Positions 1 to 7,288 of a DNA stretch of 64,000 nucleotides are shown here, piece by piece (position 1 is the stretch's first letter; each line of letters starts with the position of its first letter). This DNA is from Pseudodonghicola xiamenensis DSM 18339 (GTDB lineage: Bacteria > Pseudomonadota > Alphaproteobacteria > Rhodobacterales > Rhodobacteraceae). The notes below the pieces were generated by a model. The model ran no database searches, was not told the origin of the DNA, and saw nothing but the letters and a program-made list of their open reading frames with translations. Both the position numbers and the translations under genes were made by a program. The stretch is taken from the NCBI RefSeq assembly GCF_000429365.1, contig NZ_AUBS01000017.1, positions 1 to 64,000 on the forward strand. Direction: 5' to 3'.

Positions 1-1
1 G

Positions 2-298
2 GTGGCCAAGCTGGTCAAGGACCGGGACGCGCTGCTGACCTTCTACGACTACCCGGCCGAACACTGGAAGCACATCCGCACGTCAAACCCGATCGAAAGC
101 ACCTTTGCCACCGTCCGGCATCGCACGAAACGCACCAAGGGCTGCCTCAGCCGCAAGACCGGACTGGCCATGGCATTCAAGCTGATGATGTCAGCGCAGG
201 CAAAATGGCGCAAACTCGACGGCCGGAACCGCCTGCCCGAAATCATCCAAGGGGTTGAGTTCCGCGACGGCCTCCGCCACGTTCAAATCGCCGCCTGA
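2..298 (+). CDS. IS256-family transposase, C-terminal fragment (runs off left edge)
   Basis: This is the last 98 codons of a mutator-type (IS256 family) DDE transposase, which moves its own element by cut-and-paste or copy-out. The sequence NPIES near residue 32 carries what should be the catalytic glutamate of the DDE triad. It is followed by the basic stretch VRHRTKRTKG and the usual short C-terminal helix region. The two catalytic aspartates lie to the left of the window. The frame is open at the window edge, so the GTG at 2 is not a real start. The stop at 298 is followed within 30 bases by an inverted-repeat-like terminus, as expected for a complete right end of the element. The adjacent integrase is cut off exactly here, so this copy is an insertion into a resident island gene. 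Confidence 0.85.
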   Translation: MAKLVKDRDALLTFYDYPAEHWKHIRTSNPIESTFATVRHRTKRTKGCLSRKTGLAMAFKLMMSAQAKWRKLDGRNRLPEIIQGVEFRDGLRHVQIAA

Positions 299-1153
299 TC
301 AGGCGTCACCAACTTCTGCGCATATCTCCTGACGGGCATCATGGAGCCGCTTCATGGCCTGCAAACCTGCACCAACCAGAGGGACCACCCTTTCCGAGCC
401 TTTGGTCTTGAGCCGTCTCAGGTCATGGGGGACGATCCTAGCCACCCCATCAGCTAGGGAAATATCCGCCCAGCGCATACCGACAATCTCAGCCAGCCTA
501 GCCCCTGTCTCTCCCAGTATGGGCAGGATCAGGCGGGTATCCTTGTTGGTCGTCAGACAAGCCTTGTAGAGGTCCTGTAGTTGATCCTCAGTGAATACCC
601 CCCTTTTCTTGGCGTCCTTGTTCTCGCCACTGATGGCCAAACGGGCAAAGGGATTCCTCTTGTCTAGGTCCTGCTCAAGGAAACCGAACTCAAGGACAGC
701 ATGAAGGGACTGCACACGACGCCTGACAGTTGCTGTCTTGTTCCCTCTTGCCAGCAGAGAGGCCACTAGCAGCCTTGCCTCTGTCCTTTGGTAGGTCTGC
801 ACATCCCGATTGCCTGCCACCTCTATAAAGGCCCCTACAGCGAGCCTGACGGGCTTCTCATCAATGCTCTTGCCCGAAAGATACTGGTCAGTGCAGGAAA
901 GCAAGTCCAAGGCGCTGGGCTCTAGGGACTGAACCAGCCTACCCACATCCAAAGGCATCACACGCTCAGCCGACCACACTTCATCTAGTTTGGCAGTCAG
1001 GCCAGAACTGAGAATCGCCACCCGCTCAAGGTCCCTGCCAAGGTTATAGCGGACCACCTTCAGGCCGAAGGCATCAGCCACCCGATCCGGGACACGTCGA
1101 TTGTAGTAGTAGGAACTTCCACGCTGCACTGTGTGTTGCAGTTTGTGTGCCAT
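299..1153 (-). pseudogene. Tyrosine recombinase / phage-type integrase, truncated by IS insertion
   Basis: The product would integrate or excise a genomic island at the neighbouring tRNA-Leu gene. The N-terminal 60 residues (RGSSYYYNRRVP, then an YNLGRDLERV-like segment) resemble the DUF6538/SAM-like N-terminus of alphaproteobacterial island integrases. The catalytic domain shows the first arginine in TGARLAEIVGMRW and the lysine hairpin region LKTKGSERVVPL. The rest of the R-K-HxxR-H/W-Y set is missing, because the frame runs into the IS terminus at about 329 and ends ten codons later. Those last residues (QEICAEVGDA) are encoded largely by the IS end, not by the integrase. I chose the ATG at 1153 because GGAG sits six bases upstream of it; longer TTG/ATG starts at 1165 and 1159 are possible. 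It should be inactive. It lies 59 bp from the tRNA 3' end on the same strand, the classic island arrangement. Confidence 0.85.
303..329. repeat. Probable right-end inverted repeat of the IS256-family element
   Basis: Read on the minus strand, the bases inward from about 329 run GGAGATATGCGCAGAAG and then TTGGTGACG. This resembles the GAGNTATG...AAAGTTGGTGA style of termini I recall for alphaproteobacterial IS256 elements. It starts directly after the transposase stop codon. The exact outer base (327-329) cannot be fixed without the left end and the target duplication, which are outside the window. Confidence 0.6.
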
Positions 1154-1212
1154 TTGCATCTCCAAGCATCACTTAACGCTCGGATACAAAAGGGTTTTCC
1201 TAAGAAAACTGG

Positions 1213-1296
1213 TGCGGTCGAGAAGACTCGAACTTCCACGGGAGTTACCCCACAGCGACCTCAACGCTGCGCGTCTACCAATTCCGCCACGACCGC
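1213..1296 (-). tRNA. tRNA-Leu (GAG anticodon)
   Basis: On the minus strand the sequence begins GCGGTCGTGGCGG and ends CTCGACCGCA, giving a seven-base acceptor stem (GCGGTCG with CGACCGC) and discriminator A. The anticodon arm is CAGCG-TTGAGGT-CGCTG, so the anticodon is GAG and it reads CUC/CUU. There is a long variable arm (class II, as in Leu tRNAs) and a TTCGAGT T-loop. CCA is encoded at 1210-1212. The adjacent integrase on its 3' side marks it as an island attachment site. Confidence 0.95.
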
Positions 1297-1434
1297 ACTA
1301 TCGGGCTGGTTTGCGCCGTATAGACGAGCCGTCAGGCGATGTGAAGGGGCAAATCGCGGGTCTTTTGCGGTTCCGTGATTTTCCAGTCTCATCCTCGCAT
1401 GCTAGGACAGCGGAACCTGACAGAGGAACCTGCC

Positions 1435-2085
1435 ATGACCACCCCCTCCGCCCTTCGGATCGACATCATTTCCGACATCGTCTGCCCTTGGTGCCTGGTA
1501 GGCCTGTTGCAATTACTCCAGGCGCTGGAAGCCCGGAACCAGACCGCCGCACTGCACTGGCACCCCTTCGAGCTCAATCCCGACATGCCCGCCGAAGGCC
1601 AGAACCTGCGCGAACATATCGCCGAGAAATATGGCACGTCCGCAGCCGACAGCCAGGCCGCCCGCGACCGGCTGACCGCGATCGGGGCAGATCTGGGCTT
1701 CGTCTTCGCCTTTTCCGAGGGCTCGCGGATGGTCAACACCTTCCTCGCCCATCAACTGCTGGACTGGGTTGGAGAGCGGGCAAGCCAACTGCCGCTGAAA
1801 CTGGCCCTGTTCCGCGCCTATTTCAGCCAGGGCCGCGATGTGTCGGACCCGCAGATCCTGCTGGAGATCGCCGCCGAGGCCGGGCTTGACCCCGAAGACG
1901 CGCGCCAGGCGCTGGTCAGCGGCGATCACATCCAGCCGGTACGGATGAAGGAAGACTATTGGCGGCAACAGGGCATCCAGAGCGTGCCGGCGATGGTGTT
2001 CCAGGGCAAATACCTGGTCTCGGGCGCACAAGGCGTCGAAGGCTATGGCAACATCCTCGACCAGCTGGCGCAGATGCAAGGCTGA
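1435..2085 (+). CDS. DsbA-family (FrnE-like) thiol oxidoreductase
   Basis: This is a cytosolic thioredoxin-fold protein of the DsbA/FrnE branch, about 216 residues long. It opens with a beta strand (LRIDIISDIV) and the CPWC redox motif at Cys17-Cys20, has the helical insertion typical of DsbA (roughly residues 60-150), and ends with the cis-proline segment QSVPAMVF and the YLVSGAQG strand. No signal peptide is visible, which favours FrnE-type proteins over periplasmic DsbA. The ATG at 1435 is preceded by AGAGGAACC; an in-frame GTG at 1375 exists but would add 20 residues not typical of the family. It is 41 bp upstream of lipB on the same strand. The substrate cannot be told from sequence; FrnE homologues are linked to oxidative stress. 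Confidence 0.85.
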   Translation: MTTPSALRIDIISDIVCPWCLVGLLQLLQALEARNQTAALHWHPFELNPDMPAEGQNLREHIAEKYGTSAADSQAARDRLTAIGADLGFVFAFSEGSRMVNTFLAHQLLDWVGERASQLPLKLALFRAYFSQGRDVSDPQILLEIAAEAGLDPEDARQALVSGDHIQPVRMKEDYWRQQGIQSVPAMVFQGKYLVSGAQGVEGYGNILDQLAQMQG

Positions 2086-2126
2086 TCTGATCTTTCCCCC
2101 ACCCCGAGACGGCGCTAAAGGGGGGC

Positions 2127-2783
2127 ATGGTCGAATGGAAAATCAGCGACGGGCTGACCGATTATCAGGATGCCCTGGACTTCATGGAGGCCCGCGTGGC
2201 GCAGATCGCCGCCGGCGAGGCCGAGGAATGCGTCTGGCTGCTGGAACACCCGCCGCTTTATACCGCCGGCACCAGCGCCAAGCCCGAGGATCTGACGGAT
2301 CCCGACCGCTTCCCGGTCTATGAGGCCAGGCGCGGCGGGCAGTACACCTATCACGGGCCGGGCCAACGGGTGGTTTATGTCATGCTCGACCTCAACACCC
2401 GCGGCCGCGACGTACGCGCCTTCGTCAAGCAGCTTGAAACCTGGGTGATTGCCACCCTGGCCGAATTCAACCTCACCGGTCACATCCGCGACGGGCGCGT
2501 CGGTGTCTGGATCGAACGACCGGACAAGCCGAAGACGATCACTGGCAAGATGGCCGAAGACAAGATCGCCGCCATCGGCATCCGCCTGCGAAAATGGGTC
2601 AGCTTTCACGGCATCTCGATCAACGTCGATCCCGATCTGGAGCATTTCACCGGCATCGTACCCTGCGGGATTACCGAATACGGGGTCACCAGCCTGGTCG
2701 ACCTCGGCCTGCCGGTAACGATGGACGATCTCGATATCGTTCTGAAACGCAGCTTTGACGAAGTCTTCGGGCCCGCGGCATAG
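2127..2783 (+). CDS. lipB: Octanoyl-[acyl-carrier-protein]:protein N-octanoyltransferase LipB
   Basis: LipB transfers octanoate from octanoyl-ACP to lipoyl domains of 2-oxoacid dehydrogenases and GcvH, the first step of lipoate synthesis in the cytosol. The 218-residue length fits. Family landmarks are [13 protein letters not shown] (residues 69-80), the catalytic lysine in [14 protein letters not shown] (Lys146), SFHGISINV, and the catalytic cysteine in GIVPCGI (Cys180). The ATG at 2127 follows an AAAGGGGGGC ribosome-binding site. It probably shares a transcript with the upstream DsbA-like gene. lipA is not in the window. Confidence 0.96.
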   Translation: MVEWKISDGLTDYQDALDFMEARVAQIAAGEAEECVWLLEHPPLYTAGTSAKPEDLTDPDRFPVYEARRGGQYTYHGPGQRVVYVMLDLNTRGRDVRAFVKQLETWVIATLAEFNLTGHIRDGRVGVWIERPDKPKTITGKMAEDKIAAIGIRLRKWVSFHGISINVDPDLEHFTGIVPCGITEYGVTSLVDLGLPVTMDDLDIVLKRSFDEVFGPAA

Positions 2784-3041
2784 CCCCTGAACACAGCTCA
2801 TCGCGCCGGAGCCTTGCGGGGCACGTCATCCGTTTCGATATCGCCACGACCCTTGCGCCATGACCTTGCGGCGACGCAGAGACGTTGCATCTTGCGTCCC
2901 TCTTGTCACCCGCGCCTGCGTCCGGACCCGAGTTCCAAGCGCCGTCACCGCCCCCGATCAGTTTCAGCGACGGGCTGGGTCACCGGCCTCTCCGTCAATG
3001 CCTTGCTCGCGCCGCCCTCCCCGACGGCACGAGCTCAGGTC

Positions 3042-3239
3042 TCAGCCCGGCATTCCCGGCAGCGGACGCTGTCCCCGCGCGATCACGACCGGATAGCGCG
3101 CCGGCGCCCTATGCGACGGCCCGCGGCGCGTCGGGCCTTGCGGCGGTCGCTTCGGCGAAACGCCAGCACCAACAACCAGCGCGATCAGAGGCGCCATGAT
3201 GATAAGACCGATGGTCAGGCCAATCACAAAATGCAGCAT
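3042..3239 (-). CDS. Small putative single-span membrane protein with basic, proline-rich tail
   Basis: This 65-residue ORF starts with a strong hydrophobic helix (MLHFVIGLTIGLIIMAPLIA), followed by a Pro/Arg/Gly-rich tail. It is preceded by an excellent ribosome-binding site (GGGAGG, about seven bases upstream of the ATG at 3239), which is the main reason to believe it. A longer frame to 3407 exists but has no site for a start. I do not recognise the family. Small proteins of this design are common and often unannotated in this group. The 258 bp between lipB and this gene hold nothing I can call. Confidence 0.5.
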   Translation of the reverse strand: MLHFVIGLTIGLIIMAPLIALVVGAGVSPKRPPQGPTRRGPSHRAPARYPVVIARGQRPLPGMPG

Positions 3240-3434
3240 GTTCAGTCCTCCCTGTGTCAGAGAGTAACACGAAAACGGCGCGACACAATGACGCAGATTT
3301 ATTATCTGCATGATCCCCTGACCGATGGCTGCGGCCAGACCGCACCTCGCCCCCATCCCGGACAGGACCATCGGCCCCCGGAACCGATGTCGAAACAAGG
3401 CTGCCAAGGGCCGCCCCGCCCCGTTGCAGCGCCG

Positions 3435-4361
3435 CTATCCCGCGTGGCCGAACCGCACCTCACCGACACAGACATTCGGGGGGCATTCCAGTTCAAGCGT
3501 GCTGTGACCGATCCCGAACTCATCGCGCAACACCTGCTTGACGGCGGCCTTCACCGCATCCGCCCGGCTCCAGTCGGCCTCGGAGATTACCAGATGCGCC
3601 TCCAGCGTCGGCTGTTGCTCCTGCATGGCCCAGAGGTGGACATGGTGCACCCCCTCGACCCCGTCCACCGCCTCGATGGCATCAGCAACCTTCTCCGCCG
3701 CCAACCCGTCCGGCCCCGCCAGCATCAGCAAGTCAAAGACCTCGCCCACCTCGGCCCGGACATGCCACAGGATGTAGCCGGCGATCATCAGCGTGACCAG
3801 CGGATCAACCCAGGTCCAGCCCCAGATGATCACCGCCGTGCCTGCCACGATCACCGCGACCGATCCCAGCGCATCCGCCACATTGTGCAGGAAAGCGGCC
3901 CGGATATTCATGCTGTCTTTCGACAGCGAATAGGTCAACAGCGCGGTCGCCACGTCGATCACCAGCGCCAGGACAGCAATCCAAACCACCAGCCAGCCAT
4001 CGACCGGCTCCGGTTCGAGAAACCGCATGACGCCCTCGTAGATCAGATAAAGCGCCAGAACCACCAGCGTGGTGTAATTCACCAGGGCCGCCACCGCCTC
4101 GGCACGACCATAGCCGAAGCTCATTCGCGCATCCGCCGGCCGCCGCGCCACCTTGCGGGCGAAAAAGGCGATCACCAGGCTGATCGCATCCGAGAAATTG
4201 TGCAAAGCATCAGCGATCAACGCCAGCGATCCCGACAGGATGCCGCCAATGATCTGCGCCACCGTCAGCGCCATGTTCACCGCCACCGCCCAGGCGACCC
4301 GGGCATCGCCCGCGTCCTGATCCACATGGTGGTGATGGTGATGCGAATGATCGTGTGGCAT
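3435..4361 (-). CDS. Cation diffusion facilitator (CDF) metal exporter
   Basis: This inner-membrane antiporter exports divalent metal ions (Zn, Cd or Co) in exchange for protons. The 308-residue protein has a histidine-rich N-terminus (HDHSHHHHHHVD), six membrane spans, the TM2 metal site in ADALHNFSDA and the TM5 site in HNVADALG. A cytosolic ferredoxin-like domain follows (GVEGVHHVHLWAMQ...LEAHLVI). I chose the ATG at 4361 because GGAGGGCCGTCG precedes it and the His-rich motif follows immediately; the same frame is open to 4922 but that part overlaps the divergent MerR gene. It is transcribed from a MerR-type promoter in the gap to that regulator. The metal is not certain; the regulator's cysteine pattern points to zinc or cadmium. 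Confidence 0.9.
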   Translation of the reverse strand: MPHDHSHHHHHHVDQDAGDARVAWAVAVNMALTVAQIIGGILSGSLALIADALHNFSDAISLVIAFFARKVARRPADARMSFGYGRAEAVAALVNYTTLVVLALYLIYEGVMRFLEPEPVDGWLVVWIAVLALVIDVATALLTYSLSKDSMNIRAAFLHNVADALGSVAVIVAGTAVIIWGWTWVDPLVTLMIAGYILWHVRAEVGEVFDLLMLAGPDGLAAEKVADAIEAVDGVEGVHHVHLWAMQEQQPTLEAHLVISEADWSRADAVKAAVKQVLRDEFGIGHSTLELECPPNVCVGEVRFGHAG

Positions 4362-4392
4362 CGACGGCCCTCCTTGTTCCGAGTCGCCCTGC

Positions 4393-4423
4393 ACCCTAAT
4401 CTCTCTAGTGACTAGAGCTTCAA
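4393..4423 (-). promoter_or_regulatory. MerR-type promoter/operator of the CDF exporter gene
   Basis: Read on the minus strand: -35 TTGAAG (4423-4418), a 19-bp spacer, and -10 TAGGGT (4398-4393). The overlong spacer contains the dyad CTCTAG-TCA-CTAGAG (4417-4403). An overlong 19-20 bp spacer with a centred inverted repeat is the signature of promoters untwisted by metal-bound MerR proteins. The MerR start codon lies 11 bp beyond the other side. Confidence 0.85.
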
Positions 4424-4433
4424 GGGCCAATTC

Positions 4434-4847
4434 ATGCTTTCCATCGGCGAAATGTCGCGGTGCACCGGCGTCAAGATCCCCACCATCCGGTTTTACGAGG
4501 ACAAGGGCCTGCTGCAGGCCACTGCCCGCAGCGAAGGCAATCAGCGCCGCTATGATCGCACCGCGTTGCAGCGGCTCAGCTTTATCCGTCACGCCCGCGA
4601 TCTGGGCCTGCCGCTGGACGACATCGCGGCGCTGATCTCGCTCGAAGGGGCCGATGGCACCACCCTGGACCGGGCCCATGACATCGCCCGCCGGCAACAG
4701 GCCCGCCTGCGCGACCGGATCGACAGCCTGCAGCGATTGGAACAGGAACTGGCCCGGATCGCCGCCGCCTGCGACGGCCGGCACGAGGACAGCTGTGCCG
4801 TGCTCCATGCCTTCGGCGACCACGGCCCCTGCTCCAGCCCGCACTGA
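4434..4847 (+). CDS. MerR-family metal-responsive transcriptional regulator
   Basis: This regulator would sense metal and switch on the divergent CDF exporter. The N-terminal winged helix is clear (MLSIGEMSRCTGVKIPTIRFYEDKGLL, residues 1-27, then NQRRYDRTALQRL). A long dimerisation helix follows at about residues 75-115. The C-terminal metal loop AACDGRHEDSCAVLHAF resembles the ACCGTAHSSVYCSILEA loop of ZntR, with cysteines at matching places, plus a third cysteine near the end (GPCSSPH). That favours Zn/Cd-type sensing over Cu or Hg. The length of 137 residues is normal. The gene starts 11 bp from the operator, so it may be autoregulated. Confidence 0.9.
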   Translation: MLSIGEMSRCTGVKIPTIRFYEDKGLLQATARSEGNQRRYDRTALQRLSFIRHARDLGLPLDDIAALISLEGADGTTLDRAHDIARRQQARLRDRIDSLQRLEQELARIAAACDGRHEDSCAVLHAFGDHGPCSSPH

Positions 4848-4865
4848 GCGCGTCAAAACCCGGCC

Positions 4866-4945
4866 CGGGGCTCTTTTTCTGGCGAGAAATATCCTCGGGG
4901 GTGAATTGGCCCGCAGGGACAAGAGGGGGCAGACAGCCCCCGTTC
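4866..4945. repeat. Intergenic element of a type common in Rhodobacteraceae, with hairpin
   Basis: This stretch between the MerR and HIT genes (TCTTTTTCTGGCGAGAAATA, a GGGGGTGAATTGG block, then GGGGGC-AGACA-GCCCCC at 4925-4941) matches in pattern a short repeat I recall from many Rhodobacteraceae intergenic regions. The final hairpin may work as a terminator for the convergent genes on either side. Only one copy is visible in this window, so repetition is from memory. Confidence 0.5.
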
Positions 4946-4948
4946 TCG

Positions 4949-5371
4949 TCAGACTTGCGCCAGCACGGCGCGGATCTTCTCAGCCTGTTCGGCCAGGACC
5001 GCCTGATCAGCCATCTGCCCCGGCGGCCGCAGCCGATCCCCCTCGTGGCGAGGCAACACATGGAAATGCAGGTGAAACACCTCCTGGCCACCGGCGGCCT
5101 CATTGAACTGCTGGACCGTGACCCCGTCGGCCTCGAAAGCGGCCATCACCGCCTGCGCCATCTTCTGGGTGGTGGCGATCACTGCCGAAAGCTGCTCGGC
5201 GCTCGCGTCCAACAGGTTGCGGCAGGCGGTCTTGGGAATGATGAGACAATGGCCATCGGCACGGGGCATGATGTCCATGAAGACGAATGTCGCTTCGTCC
5301 TCATACAGCTTGTGACACGGCAAATCGCCGCGCAGGATTTTCGCGAAGATGTTGTCAATATCGTAAGTCAT
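4949..5371 (-). CDS. HIT-family nucleotide hydrolase/binding protein
   Basis: This is a cytosolic histidine-triad protein of the Hint/YcfF type, which usually hydrolyses purine nucleoside phosphoramidates or related AMP conjugates. The triad HLHFHVLP lies near residue 97, preceded by QFNEAAGGQEVFH, and the N-terminal IFAKILRGDLPCHKLYEDE is the family opening. The ATG at 5371 (MTYDID) gives 140 residues, the usual size; the frame is open 18 codons further but without family similarity. The natural substrate is unknown. Confidence 0.93.
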   Translation of the reverse strand: MTYDIDNIFAKILRGDLPCHKLYEDEATFVFMDIMPRADGHCLIIPKTACRNLLDASAEQLSAVIATTQKMAQAVMAAFEADGVTVQQFNEAAGGQEVFHLHFHVLPRHEGDRLRPPGQMADQAVLAEQAEKIRAVLAQV

Positions 5372-5473
5372 TGCCGTAAAACCCCTTTTGTCGGTCCATC
5401 GTTGACAGGCGCAAGGCCCCCGCACGCCCCGCAGTAGTGCGGTGTGCAGAGGGGGAGGTCAAGGTCGCGAAGA

Positions 5474-7288
5474 TCATGCAGGGGAGGTTGCACCGCGCAG
5501 CGCCGCGATCCGGTCCAGCACCACCTCGGGATGCTGATACAGCACCAACTGGCCACAATCACGCAGGACGGTCAGCTCCGCCCCGGGGATCTCATCGCAA
5601 AGACGGCGCACATCCGGCGGCGCCACTGCCGGATCCTCGGCCCCATGGATGAAGTGCACCGGACAGCGGGTCGCGGCGACATGGGCACTCCAATCCCGCA
5701 CCGCGAAATAGGCGTCCCCCAGAAAGCCATGATGCCCCTGTGCCACGGAAAACCGATAGGCATCGCAAAGCGCCTCGAACACTTCGGGACGACGGGCGAC
5801 GATATCGTCGGGGCTGCCGTCGATATAGAGCGCCCGGGCGAAATCGGAGACCAGACCGCCGTCAATCTGGGCCACGGCCCCCCTCAGGATCGCCGGCAAC
5901 AGCATCGGCGCCAGGCGCGCGGTATAGCTGACGATGCGCTGGCGGGGGGCCATACTGCGGAATTGCGCCAGCGATCGGAACGGCAGGCTGCCGGACACCG
6001 ACAGGACCGCAGCGACCCGATCGGGATGCCGTGCCGCCAGGGCGAAACCGTGCGGCGCGCCGGCCATATGACCGACCACCACGACAGCCTCGCTCGGCGC
6101 GAACTGCCTAAAGACCGTCTCGGCCTGCGCCAGGGCCGTCTCGATCGCCTGTTCGGGCCGCCGCAAAGGTTCGGACTCCCCATACCCCGCCCGCACCGGC
6201 GCCAGCACCCTCAGCCCGCGCCGGGCGAGCTCCGGGGCCAGCAGCCTGAACGAGGCCAGCGCTTCAAGCATCCCGTGCAGGAACAGGACCGGTCGTCCCG
6301 CCGATACGCCGAATTCATAGACGTCAAAGCCGCGCCCGGCGGCATCCGTCAGCCGGTGCCGACGCCCGCCTGTCCACCCCCGGCCACCACCCCCCGCTCC
6401 GGCGGGGCGACAGAGCACCGCGACAAGACGGATCAGATCGGCCTGGCTGGGCGCCCCGACCTTGGACAGCACCGACTTCGACTGATTGCGCACCGTGTGC
6501 TCGGACCGGCTGGTCTGCTCCGCGATCTGCTTCAGGCTGCGTCCCGCCATCAAATGACGGACCAGGTCCAGCTCGGCAGGCGACAGGCCAAAGCTGCGTT
6601 CCAGCAACACCTTCACCCGGTCGGACCAGATAACTTCCAGCGGCTCGATCACCACCAGCCGTTCGCTCCCTTCCGCCTCGGCACCGGGCTGCAACCGCGC
6701 GATCAGATAGCGGGCCGGCATATCGGTGCTGAGCACCACAGCGTCGGCTCTCTTGTCGCCATCGGTGCAGGAGGCCAGTAGCTCGTGAAGGTGTTGCGCC
6801 GATCCGGCGGCCAGATGCGCCTCGAGCGCGGCCAGATCACCGGTCTGATCCGCATCGCGACTGCGGGCGATAAAGCTGCCGTCGCAGCGCAAAAGCAGGG
6901 CATAGCCGGGATGTTCCTCGACAAAGCGGCGAATCCCCGGCGCCTTTCGGTCCCGTCCGATTCTCTCGAAGATGTCAAATGCGCGGCGAAAGTGTTCCTC
7001 AAGCTCGGCGCCGCACATCACCGCGTCATGGCCATCCTCGGCCGGAGAGATCCTGTCAGCCGCCTCCGGACCGCCGAGTTCGCGCAGAACATATTCGGAC
7101 CAGACGTCAAGGAAGTCGCCATAAAGCTCAGGCCGCAGCACAGCCTCATAGATCGCCGCAACAACCCTGTCGCGACAATTGTGCCCAGCATGCCCCCATC
7201 TACCGGCGTCAGGCATCTGTCCCCAATCCGCTCCTCCTGCACTGTTTTGCAACCATCCGCCCCCGGACAATTCCGGCATCGCACTCAT
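5474..7288 (-). CDS. LuxR-type HTH fused to alpha/beta-hydrolase-fold domain lacking catalytic Ser and His
   Basis: This 604-residue protein has three parts. The N-terminal region (about 1-225) is of unknown fold. A LuxR/GerE-type helix-turn-helix lies near residues 235-290 (LSPAELDLVRHLMAGRSLKQIAEQ..., HTVRNQSKSVLSKVG). An alpha/beta-hydrolase domain occupies about 310-600 (VLFLHGMLEALASF, GYGES, IHGAEDPAVAP). In this family the nucleophile elbow is GxSxG; here it is GHMAG, so Met408 replaces serine. The catalytic histidine motif reads DCGQLVLYQHPE, with Gln580 in place of His. The acidic residue is still there. I infer that the hydrolase fold is a ligand-binding sensor controlling the DNA-binding part, not an active enzyme. 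It stands alone, divergent from ctaD. The ligand and target genes are unknown. Confidence 0.88.
   Translation of the reverse strand: MSAMPELSGGGWLQNSAGGADWGQMPDAGRWGHAGHNCRDRVVAAIYEAVLRPELYGDFLDVWSEYVLRELGGPEAADRISPAEDGHDAVMCGAELEEHFRRAFDIFERIGRDRKAPGIRRFVEEHPGYALLLRCDGSFIARSRDADQTGDLAALEAHLAAGSAQHLHELLASCTDGDKRADAVVLSTDMPARYLIARLQPGAEAEGSERLVVIEPLEVIWSDRVKVLLERSFGLSPAELDLVRHLMAGRSLKQIAEQTSRSEHTVRNQSKSVLSKVGAPSQADLIRLVAVLCRPAGAGGGGRGWTGGRRHRLTDAAGRGFDVYEFGVSAGRPVLFLHGMLEALASFRLLAPELARRGLRVLAPVRAGYGESEPLRRPEQAIETALAQAETVFRQFAPSEAVVVVGHMAGAPHGFALAARHPDRVAAVLSVSGSLPFRSLAQFRSMAPRQRIVSYTARLAPMLLPAILRGAVAQIDGGLVSDFARALYIDGSPDDIVARRPEVFEALCDAYRFSVAQGHHGFLGDAYFAVRDWSAHVAATRCPVHFIHGAEDPAVAPPDVRRLCDEIPGAELTVLRDCGQLVLYQHPEVVLDRIAALRGATSPA

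Noticed and set aside
2814..4415. 533-codon plus-strand frame
   Set aside because: Arg/His/Gln-rich shadow opposite the CDF gene and the small membrane protein.
4362..4922. N-terminal extension of the CDF frame
   Set aside because: It overlaps the certain MerR gene and its operator; the His-rich CDF start and a good ribosome-binding site are at 4361.
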